Made by a program: the position numbers and the translations under genes
From: Labilibaculum euxinicum
GTDB taxonomy: Bacteria; Bacteroidota; Bacteroidia; Bacteroidales; Marinifilaceae
Direction: 5' to 3'
DNA: 64,000 bases
Assembly (NCBI RefSeq): GCF_009795715.1
Contig: NZ_WTCR01000012.1
Location: 62,001-126,000 of the forward strand
Shown here: one piece after another, positions 35,405-43,870 of the stretch
Position numbering within the stretch: the first letter of the stretch is position 1
How the letters are laid out: every line of letters begins with the position of its first letter
The notes under the pieces: generated by a model
Database searches by the model: none
Seen by the model: the letters and a program-made list of their open reading frames with translations, nothing else
What the model was told of the DNA's origin: nothing

Positions 35405-37600
35405 ATGATGAAACTTACCAAAGGAAAAATAATTATTGGCTCAATTGCCATTGTGCTGTTTTTTATCTTCCTAATGCTGTCTGCAATTGTTAGGTATTGG
35501 GTGAATAAGAATTCGGAAGAACTGATTGGGCGTAAGATTGAAATTTCAGAACTTCATTTTAACTATGCCAAGGTTTCGGCAAGAGTAAAAGGATTTAGCT
35601 TATATGAATTAGATGGAAACAGCAATTTTGTTTCTTTCGATGAATTGTATGTGAATATTAACCCTTGGAAATTATTGTCTGGAGAGTATTCTGTTAGTGA
35701 AATTTATTTGGATGGACTAAATGTATCGGTAATAAAGAATTTAGAAGAATTTAATTTTAGTGATTTGATAAAAGAGGATAATTCGCAAGCTGTTGATAGT
35801 ACTAATTTAAAAGAGGACAATGAGCTTGTGAAGTTTGAAATTCGGAATATCGAAATTAAAAACGGGCACGTTAATTACCTTGATCAGGAAAAAGATAACA
35901 ATATTGATCTCAAGAATATTAATATTGAATTACCCTTAATTGCTTGGAATAATGACAAATCAGAGATGGGTGTTAATTTTTCAATGGGAAAAACGGGGAA
36001 TGTTTCCATCAATGCGGACATCGATCATTCTATAAAACGATATACCATTAATTTAGGAGTTACTTCTTTGGATATTAGTCCTTTTGTGGTCTATTTGAAA
36101 GATTACATGATGGTTTCAAAAATGGAAGGCTTGTTGGATACGAAGCTTAACATTAATGGAAGTATGAATGATTTTATGGATGTTTTTGTTAAGGGAGATG
36201 CAGCTCTTCAAGAGTTCTCGATATATGATTCTGAGGAAAATCCATTTGTATCAGCGAAAGCAGCAAAAGTGGTTTTAGATTCATTGCATATTGGCTCTTC
36301 CCATTATAAAATAGGACGTGTTAGTATGGATTCGCCGGTTATTTATGCGGATTTATATTCTGATGACAGCAATTTTGAAAAGATATTTGAGCCCTACTTG
36401 AAATCAGATACACTTTCTGTTGACACTATTGCTAAAGAGGAACAGGAATCTTCATTGTTTTATCAACTGGATACAATCGTTCTTACTAAGGGAGTTGTGA
36501 AATTTACTGATCATACATTAAATCGAAAATTTGTTTACGATCTTCATGATATCAATATTAATATGGGAACTGTTAATGCAGATGTACCGAAGATCCCAGT
36601 TGCTTATTCAATGAATTTGAATGGAGGAGGGAAATCTTCCGGTTCTGCTGTTTTTAGTTTAAAAGACACAACACGATTTAATATCCGCGGAAAGATTGAA
36701 AGGCTTGATTTGATGAGCTTTTCACCATATACGGAGTTTTATATTGCAAGACCTATTACTCAAGGAGAGTTAACTTATGATTGTAGTCTGGATATGACTT
36801 CAGTATCGCTAAAAAATATGAATAAAATAAAAGTATCGGAATTTGATTTTGGGAATAAGACCAAAGATCCCAATACTATAAAGGCTCCGGTACGTTTAGC
36901 TTTGTATCTATTAAAAGATCAAAATGATCAGATTAGATTTGACCTGCCTGTTTCTGGGAATCCAAAAGATCCGGAATTTAGAGTAGGGAAAATTATATGG
37001 AAGACATTTATGAATTTTTTGGTGAAAACGGCCAGTAAACCTTTTGGGTTATTGGGTAATTTAGTAGGATCAAATCCTGAAAGTATTGAAAAAATACCGT
37101 TTCATTTTTTACAGGATAGTTTGGATGCTGCACAAATAAATACATTGGAAACAATTGCAGATATACTTAAGAAAAAACCGGATTTAAAATTTTCATTTTC
37201 TCAGGAAACAAATATTGGTGAAGAAAGGATTTTACTCGCAGTAAGAGAATGTGCAAATCGTTTTTTTCAATCAACAGCCATGGAGGAGAAGATTATCCCG
37301 AATCTTCAATTAATGGAATGGGCAAATAACAGTCCGGAATTTAGAACCTATATTTTTAATCAGGATAAGTCGAGTGCGGAACTATCAATTCAAGACAATT
37401 GTGTTGCCATAATTGGAGAACAGGAAATAGGCATTTTATTCGATAAGCTTTATGAGAAAAGAAACCAGTTTGTTTCAAATCACCTGATTAATAATTTATT
37501 AGTAGATGTAAGTGCATTTGAAATGAAAAGGACTGATTTAAGAAATTTGTCTGAGGAACAACGTACTCCAAATTTTCGAGTTGAGGTATCGTTACAATAA
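35405..37600 (+). CDS. DUF748/AsmA-like envelope protein
   Basis: A 731-residue protein with one N-terminal membrane helix (about 8-30), then extended beta-rich repeats of the AsmA/DUF748 type facing the periplasm. Typical phrases are NINPWKLLSGEYSVSEIYLD and IRNIEIKNGHVNYLDQ, then FNIRGKIERLDLMSFSPY and RFDLPVSGNPKDPEFRVGKI. AsmA-like proteins are thought to bridge the envelope and move phospholipids; this role is inferred from the family. Two ATGs start it (35405 and 35408). Another AsmA protein lies at 56103. Downstream the window switches to glycerol genes. Confidence 0.8.
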   Translation: MMKLTKGKIIIGSIAIVLFFIFLMLSAIVRYWVNKNSEELIGRKIEISELHFNYAKVSARVKGFSLYELDGNSNFVSFDELYVNINPWKLLSGEYSVSEIYLDGLNVSVIKNLEEFNFSDLIKEDNSQAVDSTNLKEDNELVKFEIRNIEIKNGHVNYLDQEKDNNIDLKNINIELPLIAWNNDKSEMGVNFSMGKTGNVSINADIDHSIKRYTINLGVTSLDISPFVVYLKDYMMVSKMEGLLDTKLNINGSMNDFMDVFVKGDAALQEFSIYDSEENPFVSAKAAKVVLDSLHIGSSHYKIGRVSMDSPVIYADLYSDDSNFEKIFEPYLKSDTLSVDTIAKEEQESSLFYQLDTIVLTKGVVKFTDHTLNRKFVYDLHDININMGTVNADVPKIPVAYSMNLNGGGKSSGSAVFSLKDTTRFNIRGKIERLDLMSFSPYTEFYIARPITQGELTYDCSLDMTSVSLKNMNKIKVSEFDFGNKTKDPNTIKAPVRLALYLLKDQNDQIRFDLPVSGNPKDPEFRVGKIIWKTFMNFLVKTASKPFGLLGNLVGSNPESIEKIPFHFLQDSLDAAQINTLETIADILKKKPDLKFSFSQETNIGEERILLAVRECANRFFQSTAMEEKIIPNLQLMEWANNSPEFRTYIFNQDKSSAELSIQDNCVAIIGEQEIGILFDKLYEKRNQFVSNHLINNLLVDVSAFEMKRTDLRNLSEEQRTPNFRVEVSLQ

Positions 37601-37636
37601 TATTTAATGTGGATGATTATACTGATGCATAGTATC

Positions 37637-37667
37637 TTGTAAAACTAGGTGTTTTTTTATATGTTTG
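37637..37667 (+). promoter_or_regulatory. padR promoter with very short leader
   Basis: TTG (37637-37639), a 20-base spacer, and TATGTTTG (37660-37667) match the consensus, with the padR ATG only 7 bases past the -7 box. The mRNA would be nearly leaderless. Confidence 0.55.
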
Positions 37668-37674
37668 TTAAATC

Positions 37675-38028
37675 ATGAATGAAGAAATAAATTTATATTT
37701 TATAACGAAGTGGAAGTCCCAATTTAAAAAGGGACTTCTCGAATATATTATTCTGCTATTGTTGCGGTCCAGGCCATGTTATGGATACGAGCTAATTAGT
37801 GAGATGAATCAATTTACATCACTCGAAATTGCTGAGGGTACTATTTATCCCTTATTGAATCGATTGAAGAAAGAAAAATTGGTTACCTCAGAATGGGCCG
37901 AAATGGATACAGGTATTCCACGAAAGTATTATAAACTTACCGAAGAAGGAACTGCTCATCTAATGGTGATGAGAGAATATGTTGATGCTTTAAACCTTTC
38001 GATTGAGAGGATCAAAGAAAGTGTTTAA
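37675..38028 (+). CDS. PadR-family transcriptional regulator
   Basis: A 117-residue winged-helix regulator. The PadR pattern is clear: QFKKGLLEYIILLLL, CYGYELISEMNQ, EGTIYPLLNRLKKEKLVTSEW and RKYYKLTEEGTAHL, then a final dimerisation helix. PadR repressors usually bind palindromes near their own promoter and answer to small ligands. The usual downstream membrane partner (HAAS/DUF1700 protein) is absent; instead glpK1 follows after 31 bases, so it may regulate glycerol genes. That link is inference. The nearby site at 39747-39779 is a candidate operator. Confidence 0.88.
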   Translation: MNEEINLYFITKWKSQFKKGLLEYIILLLLRSRPCYGYELISEMNQFTSLEIAEGTIYPLLNRLKKEKLVTSEWAEMDTGIPRKYYKLTEEGTAHLMVMREYVDALNLSIERIKESV

Positions 38029-38059
38029 ATAACCAAAGAAATCATATAATTAGTAGGTG

Positions 38060-39556
38060 ATGAAGAAGTATATTTTGTCCTTGGATCAAGGAACCTCAGT
38101 GTCGAAAGCAATAATATTTAATAAGGATGGAGAAATTGTTTCTTTGGTTCAAAAAGAATATGAACAATACTATCCTAAGCCCGGTTGGATTGAACAGGAT
38201 GCCAAGGAGATTTGGTATTCTCAGGCATCAGTTGCAGAAGAAGTTTTGGAAAAAGCGGGACTGACCGGAGCAGATATTGCAGGTATAGGTATTACGAATC
38301 AAAGGGAAACTACTATTATTTGGGATAAGGAAACTGGTCAGCCTATTTACAATGCTATTGTTTGGCAGGATAAACGTACTTCTCATATTTGTGATGAATT
38401 GAAGAAACGAGGTTACGCTTCCTTGATAAAAGCAAAGACGGGTTTAATTCTTGATGCTTTCTTTTCCGCAACAAAAATAAAATGGCTTCTTGATAATGTT
38501 GAAGGAGCAAGAGAAAAAGCAGAAAGAGGTGAGCTGGCTTTTGGTACCGTAGATAGTTGGTTAATATGGAAGCTTACCAAGGGAGAAAAGCATGTTACAG
38601 ACGTGTCTAACGCAAGTCGTACAATGCTTTATAATATTCATGAATTGGAATGGGATCAGGAGATATTGGATATCATGAACATTCCCGCTTCACTGCTGCC
38701 AAAAGTATGCTCATCAAGTGAAGTGTACGGAAGTACAAAAAGATCGATGTTTGGGACTGATATACCAATCTCAGGAATTTGTGGGGATCAGCAGGCAGCT
38801 TTGTTTGGGCAGGTTTGTTTCGAGAAGGGAATGGTGAAAAACACTTACAATACGGGTTGTTTTATTTTAATGAATACTGGAGATCAGCCGGTTGAATCAA
38901 AAAACGACCTAATTACAACAATTGCCTGGAGTATTGGAGATAAGGTTACTTATGCACTTGAAGGGAGTGTATTTATTGGTGGTGCGGTGGTTCAGTGGCT
39001 CCGCGATGGTTTGGGTTTAATTCACTCCACCGAGGAAATTGAAATTCTTGCTCTTACCGAAAAGGATAATGGCGGGGTGTATATTGTACCTGCTTTTACT
39101 GGATTAGGAGCACCTTATTGGGATCAATACGCCAGAGGAACATTTTGGGGATTGAATATGGGAACTAGTATTGGTCATATTGCCCGGGCTTCATTAGAAT
39201 CGATTGCTCACAGATCATCAGATGTATTGAAAGCAATGGAAGCAGACTCGGGGATGAAATTTAAACAACTTAGAGCAGGAGGGACTATGGTGAATAATAC
39301 CTTACTTCAATATCAGGCTGATTTTTATGATATTCCTGTGGTTCAATCTAGAATTAAGGAGATTGCAGCATTGGGAGCAGCCTATTTGGCAGGATTGGGG
39401 GTTGGCTTCTGGAAAGATACAGATGAAATAAGAGAACATTGGAAGATAGCAAAGGAATTTAATGTTTTAATGGAAAAGGAAACTGTAGCGCACCATAAAA
39501 AATATTGGGACAAGGCAGTAAGTCGTTCCTTAAACTGGATTGATTCTGATGAATAA
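38060..39556 (+). CDS. Diverged glycerol kinase paralogue (GlpK1)
   Basis: A 498-residue FGGY kinase, overall very like the canonical GlpK2 at 42256. It retains NQRETT, GDQQAALFGQ and PAFTGLGAPYWDQYARG. Several conserved sites differ: the nucleotide loop DQGTTSSR reads DQGTSVSK; the glycerol-contact PYFSGTK area reads [15 protein letters not shown] reads NTYNTGCF; and RVDGGA reads RAGGTM. These may change substrate, lower activity or make it a regulator. The ATG at 38060 was preferred over GTG one codon earlier. It follows padR after 31 bases, likely in one transcript. No frame damage is seen, so it is not a pseudogene. Confidence 0.85.
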   Translation: MKKYILSLDQGTSVSKAIIFNKDGEIVSLVQKEYEQYYPKPGWIEQDAKEIWYSQASVAEEVLEKAGLTGADIAGIGITNQRETTIIWDKETGQPIYNAIVWQDKRTSHICDELKKRGYASLIKAKTGLILDAFFSATKIKWLLDNVEGAREKAERGELAFGTVDSWLIWKLTKGEKHVTDVSNASRTMLYNIHELEWDQEILDIMNIPASLLPKVCSSSEVYGSTKRSMFGTDIPISGICGDQQAALFGQVCFEKGMVKNTYNTGCFILMNTGDQPVESKNDLITTIAWSIGDKVTYALEGSVFIGGAVVQWLRDGLGLIHSTEEIEILALTEKDNGGVYIVPAFTGLGAPYWDQYARGTFWGLNMGTSIGHIARASLESIAHRSSDVLKAMEADSGMKFKQLRAGGTMVNNTLLQYQADFYDIPVVQSRIKEIAALGAAYLAGLGVGFWKDTDEIREHWKIAKEFNVLMEKETVAHHKKYWDKAVSRSLNWIDSDE

Positions 39557-39575
39557 AAATTCTATTTTTTATAAA

Positions 39576-39611
39576 GGACGCCATACTTAATAAGTGTGGC
39601 GTTCTTGTTTT
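39576..39611 (+). terminator. Terminator after glpK1
   Basis: ACGCCATACTTA and TAAGTGTGGCGT pair (one G-U) over about 10-12 bp, followed by TCTTGTTTTT. Confidence 0.75.
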
Positions 39612-39746
39612 TAAGAGTTTATTTTTTTGGTTTTTTTAAGAAATTTAATATTTATTTAGAATTGTAACTAACTTATTATTAGTGTTTTATTGATTGGTTG
39701 TAAAATTTAGATTAAATAAGAATTAATAATTATAATACTACATACC

Positions 39747-39779
39747 TTGCAAAGCTAAGTATTTTATTTAGCTTTGTAA
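39747..39779 (+). promoter_or_regulatory. Promoter with overlapping inverted repeat ahead of glpD
   Basis: TTG (39747-39749), a 19-base spacer, and TAGCTTTG (39769-39776) match the consensus. The arms TTGCAAAGCTAA (39747-39758) and TTAGCTTTGTAA (39768-39779) are inverted, with 11 of 12 pairs. So both promoter elements lie inside one symmetric site, as expected of an operator. It could serve the small ORF at 39926 and glpD; the PadR protein is a candidate binder. Confidence 0.6.
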
Positions 39780-39925
39780 AGAAGGATTTATTAAAGGCTT
39801 TAGAAACATCTAAAATCTCAATAATAATCCGCAGGAAGTAATACTTCCAATTTTTTTCACAAGAAACATAGCTATACTATGTACTGTGTATACAGATTTA
39901 ATTTTTAAATGAAAATTATTTAGCA

Positions 39926-40072
39926 ATGGAAGATCAGAGATTTAATTTGGAAGTAGGCGATCGCCTTTACGACTTTTTCCTCGACATTTTGGTGCTGCAA
40001 AAAAACAACTGTGTTCGTGATGAGGAAAATGTTTATGGAAGTATTTGGGAGTTTTGGGAAAAAGAACTTTAG
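39926..40072 (+). CDS. Small ORF of 48 residues ahead of glpD
   Basis: An ATG-started frame of 48 codons, 38 bases before glpD. The peptide (start MEDQRFNLEVGDRLYDFF, end WEFWEKEL) is acidic and aromatic with no signal peptide. It has the composition of a real small protein, and it lies between the promoter and glpD, so it should be in the same mRNA. I recognise no family. It could be a small regulator or a translated leader. Confidence 0.5.
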   Translation: MEDQRFNLEVGDRLYDFFLDILVLQKNNCVRDEENVYGSIWEFWEKEL

Positions 40073-40109
40073 TAGTTCAAATTAGGAATAAACTATTTAT
40101 TGAGCTGTT

Positions 40110-41672
40110 ATGGAAAGAGATAGGATGATTAGGGAAATTGAAAAATTGGATCAAAAGTGGGATGTTATCATTGTAGGTGGTGGTGCTTCAGGTTTAGGTG
40201 CAGCTATTGAATCTGCAACAAGAGGATATAAAACCTTGCTTTTGGAACAAGATGATTTTGCTAAAGGAACATCGAGCAGGAGTACCAAGTTGGTACACGG
40301 AGGAGTTCGTTACCTGGCACAAGGAAATATTTCTCTTGTATTGGAAGCGCTTCGGGAGAGAGGTTTAATGAAACAAAATGCTCCTCACCTTGTGAAAGAT
40401 CAATCATTCATTATTCCTAATTATACTTGGTGGGGAACTCCTTACTACACATTAGGACTTACCATGTATGATTTAATGGCTGGGAAATTAAGTTATGGTC
40501 GTTCTTTACCTTTTTCAAAAAAGCGTACGTTAAAATACATTCCAACCTTACAAGAGAAAAATCTTTGCGGTGGTGTTGTTTATCACGATGGTCAATTCGA
40601 TGATGCTCGATTAGCGGTTAACTTGTGTCAAACATTTGTAGAAAATGGTGGCGTTGCTGTAAACTACATGAAGGTAGATGGATTAAAGAAATCCAATGGG
40701 AAAGTAGATGCTGTATTGGTAACAGATATGGAAAGCGGTTCCAAATACACCTTGGAAGCGAAGGTTATTCTAAATGCTACAGGTGTATTTGTTGATGAAA
40801 TCATCAAGATGGATGAACCTAAAGCAAGAGATATAGTAAAAGTTAGTCAGGGGGTTCATTTGGTGTTGGATAAGGAGTTTGTGCCTGGTGATCATGCTAT
40901 TATGATTCCAAAAACATCCGACGGACGTGTGCTTTTCGCAGTGCCTTGGCATGGTAAGGTTGTAGTTGGTACAACTGACGTACAAAAGGATTCTGCAGAA
41001 TTGGAACCAAGAGCTTTGGAAGAAGAGATTAATTTTATTTTAGAAACAGCAGGAAGATTCTTAACAAAACCGCCAAAAAGATCTGATGTAAGAAGTGTGT
41101 TTGCAGGCTTAAGACCTTTAGCGGCACCAAGTGGTGAGGGGAAGAAAACCAAAGAGATTTCGAGAGGACACAAAATTGTAGTTTCAAAATCAGGAATGGT
41201 TACAATTACCGGAGGTAAATGGACTACCTACCGCCAAATGGCAGAGGATGTTATTGATACTGTAGCAAAAACAGGTAAGCTGGCGGAAAAGAAATCGATT
41301 ACCCGAAATTTGAAAATACATGGCTATAAGAATGGTGTTGATTTGAAAAACCCAATGTCTTTCTATGGTTCTGATGAGGAAAAAATCTTAAATCTTGCAA
41401 AAAAAGAAACCGGACTAGATCAATATTTAAGTGAGAAATTGCAGGTGATTAATGCTCAGGTAGTTTGGGGAGCAAGACACGAGATGGCCAGAACGGTTGA
41501 AGATATATTATCCCGTAGAACAAGATGTTTGCTTTTGGATGCAAAAGAAAGTGTTTTGATGGCTCCTAAAGTTGCTGAATTGTTGGCCAAAGAATTAGGA
41601 TATGATAAACTGTGGGAAGAAAATCAGATTAAAGAATATAGTGAGTTAGCATCTCGATATATATTACAATAA
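40110..41672 (+). CDS. glpD: Glycerol-3-phosphate dehydrogenase (FAD-dependent)
   Basis: A 520-residue membrane-associated flavoenzyme that oxidises glycerol 3-phosphate to dihydroxyacetone phosphate and passes electrons to quinone. The FAD fold is WDVIIVGGGASGLGAAIES, followed by TSSRSTKLVHGGVRYLAQG, a family hallmark. The catalytic area holds TTDVQKDSAELEP and FAGLRPLAAPSG. The C-terminal helical domain (about 390-520) is present. Its position between two glycerol kinases and GlpF fits. A candidate structured RNA begins 14 bases past its stop. Confidence 0.95.
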   Translation: MERDRMIREIEKLDQKWDVIIVGGGASGLGAAIESATRGYKTLLLEQDDFAKGTSSRSTKLVHGGVRYLAQGNISLVLEALRERGLMKQNAPHLVKDQSFIIPNYTWWGTPYYTLGLTMYDLMAGKLSYGRSLPFSKKRTLKYIPTLQEKNLCGGVVYHDGQFDDARLAVNLCQTFVENGGVAVNYMKVDGLKKSNGKVDAVLVTDMESGSKYTLEAKVILNATGVFVDEIIKMDEPKARDIVKVSQGVHLVLDKEFVPGDHAIMIPKTSDGRVLFAVPWHGKVVVGTTDVQKDSAELEPRALEEEINFILETAGRFLTKPPKRSDVRSVFAGLRPLAAPSGEGKKTKEISRGHKIVVSKSGMVTITGGKWTTYRQMAEDVIDTVAKTGKLAEKKSITRNLKIHGYKNGVDLKNPMSFYGSDEEKILNLAKKETGLDQYLSEKLQVINAQVVWGARHEMARTVEDILSRRTRCLLLDAKESVLMAPKVAELLAKELGYDKLWEENQIKEYSELASRYILQ

Positions 41673-41685
41673 TTAGTAATTGAGG

Positions 41686-41810
41686 AAGTGGATTTGCGGT
41701 GAGAAGTTAGCAGTACTTCGGAAATTAAAAAGGTACTGCTGTAATTGTTAAGTATAATAATATTAATCAGTTAGTTTTTGGCACAAAATTAACTCAGAGT
41801 AAATCCACTT
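41686..41810. ncRNA. Candidate three-way-junction structured RNA
   Basis: Three nested stems are readable. P1 pairs 41686-41697 with 41799-41810 (12 bp, one G-U). P2 pairs 41708-41718 with 41731-41741 (11 bp, three G-U). P3 pairs 41769-41778 with 41785-41794 (10 bp, one G-U, loop TGGCAC). P2 and P3 sit side by side within P1, forming a closed three-way junction. A separate 13-bp hairpin follows. It lies in the glpD-glpK2 gap and has no long ORF. I know no matching riboswitch or RNA family; it could be a leader element for glpK2 or a 3' element of glpD. Strand is uncertain, plus is more likely. Confidence 0.5.
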
Positions 41811-41823
41811 ACATTTTACACTA

Positions 41824-41858
41824 GGAAGAAAGGTGATTATTTTTGTCACCTTTCTTCC
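41824..41858 (+). repeat. 13-bp perfect hairpin without T-run
   Basis: GGAAGAAAGGTGA and TCACCTTTCTTCC pair perfectly over 13 bp with a nine-base loop. No U-tract follows, so it is not a standard terminator. It stands just after the structured-RNA candidate. Confidence 0.6.
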
Positions 41859-41976
41859 ATCCTCTAAAAAGAAAAACTTGCAGAGCTGTTGATATGTTGA
41901 AAAAGGGAAGTTTTAAGTGGGATTTTTTTTACAATGTTGCTGCAATCGATTACAGAAATTGAAATTTACGGATAAA

Positions 41977-42057
41977 ATGAAGAAGTGGATAAGATATTTG
42001 TTGTGCCCTACTATTTTGATTAGCAGTATTGGCGTTGGATTTTTTTGTTTTGAGTGA
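41977..42057 (+). CDS. Possible 26-residue small ORF
   Basis: An ATG frame of 26 codons starts MKKWIRYLLCPTILISSIGV, basic then hydrophobic, like a tiny membrane peptide. No clear ribosome-binding site is seen. It may be chance, since the glpD-glpK2 gap is 583 bases long. Confidence 0.25.
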   Translation: MKKWIRYLLCPTILISSIGVGFFCFE

Positions 42058-42136
42058 ATAACGCAATCGATTTAATTAAATAACAAACGAACTAAATACA
42101 ATATTTTAATTGAAATGAAAATCCGTATTTCTTTCT

Positions 42137-42229
42137 ATGCGATCCTTTAAACAATACGAACTGATAGAAATCTATAAAACCGGATTGTTATCTATCGATA
42201 AGCTTACTATTAAATTGATAATTAAATAA
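42137..42229 (+). CDS. Possible 30-residue leader ORF before glpK2
   Basis: An ATG frame of 30 codons ends 26 bases before glpK2 and starts MRSFKQYELIEIYKTGLL, which is amphipathic and looks protein-like. It could be a leader peptide. The AATCGATT palindrome occurs twice upstream in this gap (41944-41951 and 42065-42072), with a related TATCGATA inside this ORF (42193-42200). Confidence 0.3.
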   Translation: MRSFKQYELIEIYKTGLLSIDKLTIKLIIK

Positions 42230-42255
42230 CACAATAACCCAAAATTAGAATTAAT

Positions 42256-43755
42256 ATGAAAGACAAGTTTATTTTAGCACTTGACCAAGGAACTACAAGT
42301 TCTCGTGCTATCGTTTTCAACAAGAAAGGCGAGATGATTAGTACTGCGCAAAAAGAATTTACACAAATTTTCCCTCAGCCAGGATGGGTGGAGCATGATG
42401 CAAATGAAATTTGGTTTACTCAGGCAGGTGTAGCAGCAGAAGCAATTACTCATGCAGGTGTTGATGGTAAAAGTATTGCCAGTATTGGTATTACCAACCA
42501 GAGAGAGACAACTGTCGTTTGGGATCGTGAAACCAGTGAGCCAATTTATAACGCAATTGTTTGGCAGGATAGAAGAACTTCAAAATATTGTGATGAATTA
42601 AGATCTGCCGGACATGCTGAGATGATTCAGGATAAAACAGGATTGATTATTGATTCGTATTTCTCAGGAACGAAAGTGAAATGGATTCTTGACAATGTTG
42701 AAGGTGCCCGTGAGAAAGCAGAAGCTGGTAAGTTGGCATTCGGTACTATTGATAGCTGGTTGATCTGGAAATTAACAAAAGGCAAAGTTCATGTAACCGA
42801 TGTAAGTAATGCAAGTAGAACCCTGTTATATAATATTAACACTCTTAAGTGGGATACTGAAATGTTAGAGCTGTTAAATATCCCTGGAAGTATGTTGCCG
42901 GAAGTTAAGTCTTCTTCTGAAATTTACGGATATACAACTTCTACATTATTTGCGCATAAAGTACCTATCGCAGGTATCGCTGGTGACCAGCAGGCTGCAA
43001 CTTTCGGTCAAATGTGTATAGAGCCGGGTTCTGTTAAGAATACTTATGGTACAGGTTGTTTCATGCTTTGTAATACAGGAAATAAGCCGGTAAAATCTAA
43101 AAATAACTTGCTTACCACTATTGGATGGAAAATTAATGGTGAAACTACTTACTGTCTGGAAGGAAGTATTTTCATGGGAGGTGCAATTGTACAGTGGTTA
43201 CGCGATGGATTAGGTATTATTAAATCATCTGCAGACGTTGAAGCATTGGCTACTTCAGTAAAAGATAATGGAGGTGTATTTATGGTTCCTGCTCTTACAG
43301 GTTTAGGAGCTCCACATTGGGATCAGTATGCCAGAGGAACAATTGTAGGTCTTACAAGAGGTTCAACCGCTGCTCACATTGCAAGAGCTGCTTTGGAAGG
43401 AATCGCTTTCCAGGTAATGGATGTTTTGAAGTCCATGGAAGCTGATGCTGGAATCGAAATTAGAGAACTGCGTGTGGATGGAGGTGCTGCAATTAACAAC
43501 TTATTAATGCAATTCCAGTCGGATGTACTTGATGCACCGGTTTATCGTCCTAAGACTCTTGAAACAACTGCTTTGGGGGCAGCTTACTTAGCTGGTTTAG
43601 CAGTAGGATATTGGGATGGTATAGATGATATTAAAAATCAATGGCAGATGGATCAGAAATTCGAACCTACAATGGCTAAAGACGAATCTAAAAGACTTAT
43701 TTCCGGTTGGAATAAAGCTTTAGGACGTTCTAAGAATTGGGATATCGAAGAGTAA
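42256..43755 (+). CDS. glpK: Glycerol kinase (canonical, GlpK2)
   Basis: A 499-residue FGGY kinase that phosphorylates glycerol to glycerol 3-phosphate in the cytoplasm. The canonical residues are present: DQGTTSSR (10-17), NQRETT, SYFSGTK, catalytic Asp in [18 protein letters not shown], and [10 protein letters not shown]. Its length equals the E. coli enzyme. It follows the structured gap after glpD and precedes glpF. The closely related GlpK1 at 38060 differs at these same motifs, so this copy is the likely working kinase. Confidence 0.95.
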   Translation: MKDKFILALDQGTTSSRAIVFNKKGEMISTAQKEFTQIFPQPGWVEHDANEIWFTQAGVAAEAITHAGVDGKSIASIGITNQRETTVVWDRETSEPIYNAIVWQDRRTSKYCDELRSAGHAEMIQDKTGLIIDSYFSGTKVKWILDNVEGAREKAEAGKLAFGTIDSWLIWKLTKGKVHVTDVSNASRTLLYNINTLKWDTEMLELLNIPGSMLPEVKSSSEIYGYTTSTLFAHKVPIAGIAGDQQAATFGQMCIEPGSVKNTYGTGCFMLCNTGNKPVKSKNNLLTTIGWKINGETTYCLEGSIFMGGAIVQWLRDGLGIIKSSADVEALATSVKDNGGVFMVPALTGLGAPHWDQYARGTIVGLTRGSTAAHIARAALEGIAFQVMDVLKSMEADAGIEIRELRVDGGAAINNLLMQFQSDVLDAPVYRPKTLETTALGAAYLAGLAVGYWDGIDDIKNQWQMDQKFEPTMAKDESKRLISGWNKALGRSKNWDIEE

Positions 43756-43777
43756 GCTTAAATAAAAGCTATTTGAA

Positions 43778-43840
43778 TTAATACCAGATTTGTGATGGAT
43801 AGATTGGAGGAAAAGAAACAATCTGGTATTTTCTTTTTTT
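43778..43840 (+). terminator. Terminator between glpK2 and glpF
   Basis: AATACCAGATT and AATCTGGTATT form an 11-bp stem with a 29-base loop, followed by TTCTTTTTTT. The long loop may make it inefficient, leaving glpF partly dependent on readthrough. Confidence 0.65.
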
Positions 43841-43870
43841 AATAACAAAACCTGTTTAATATTTTATATT

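Noticed and set aside
38060-39556. GlpK1 as a pseudogene
   Set aside because: The frame is intact from start to stop and most of the fold is conserved; the changes lie in specific sites rather than scattered.
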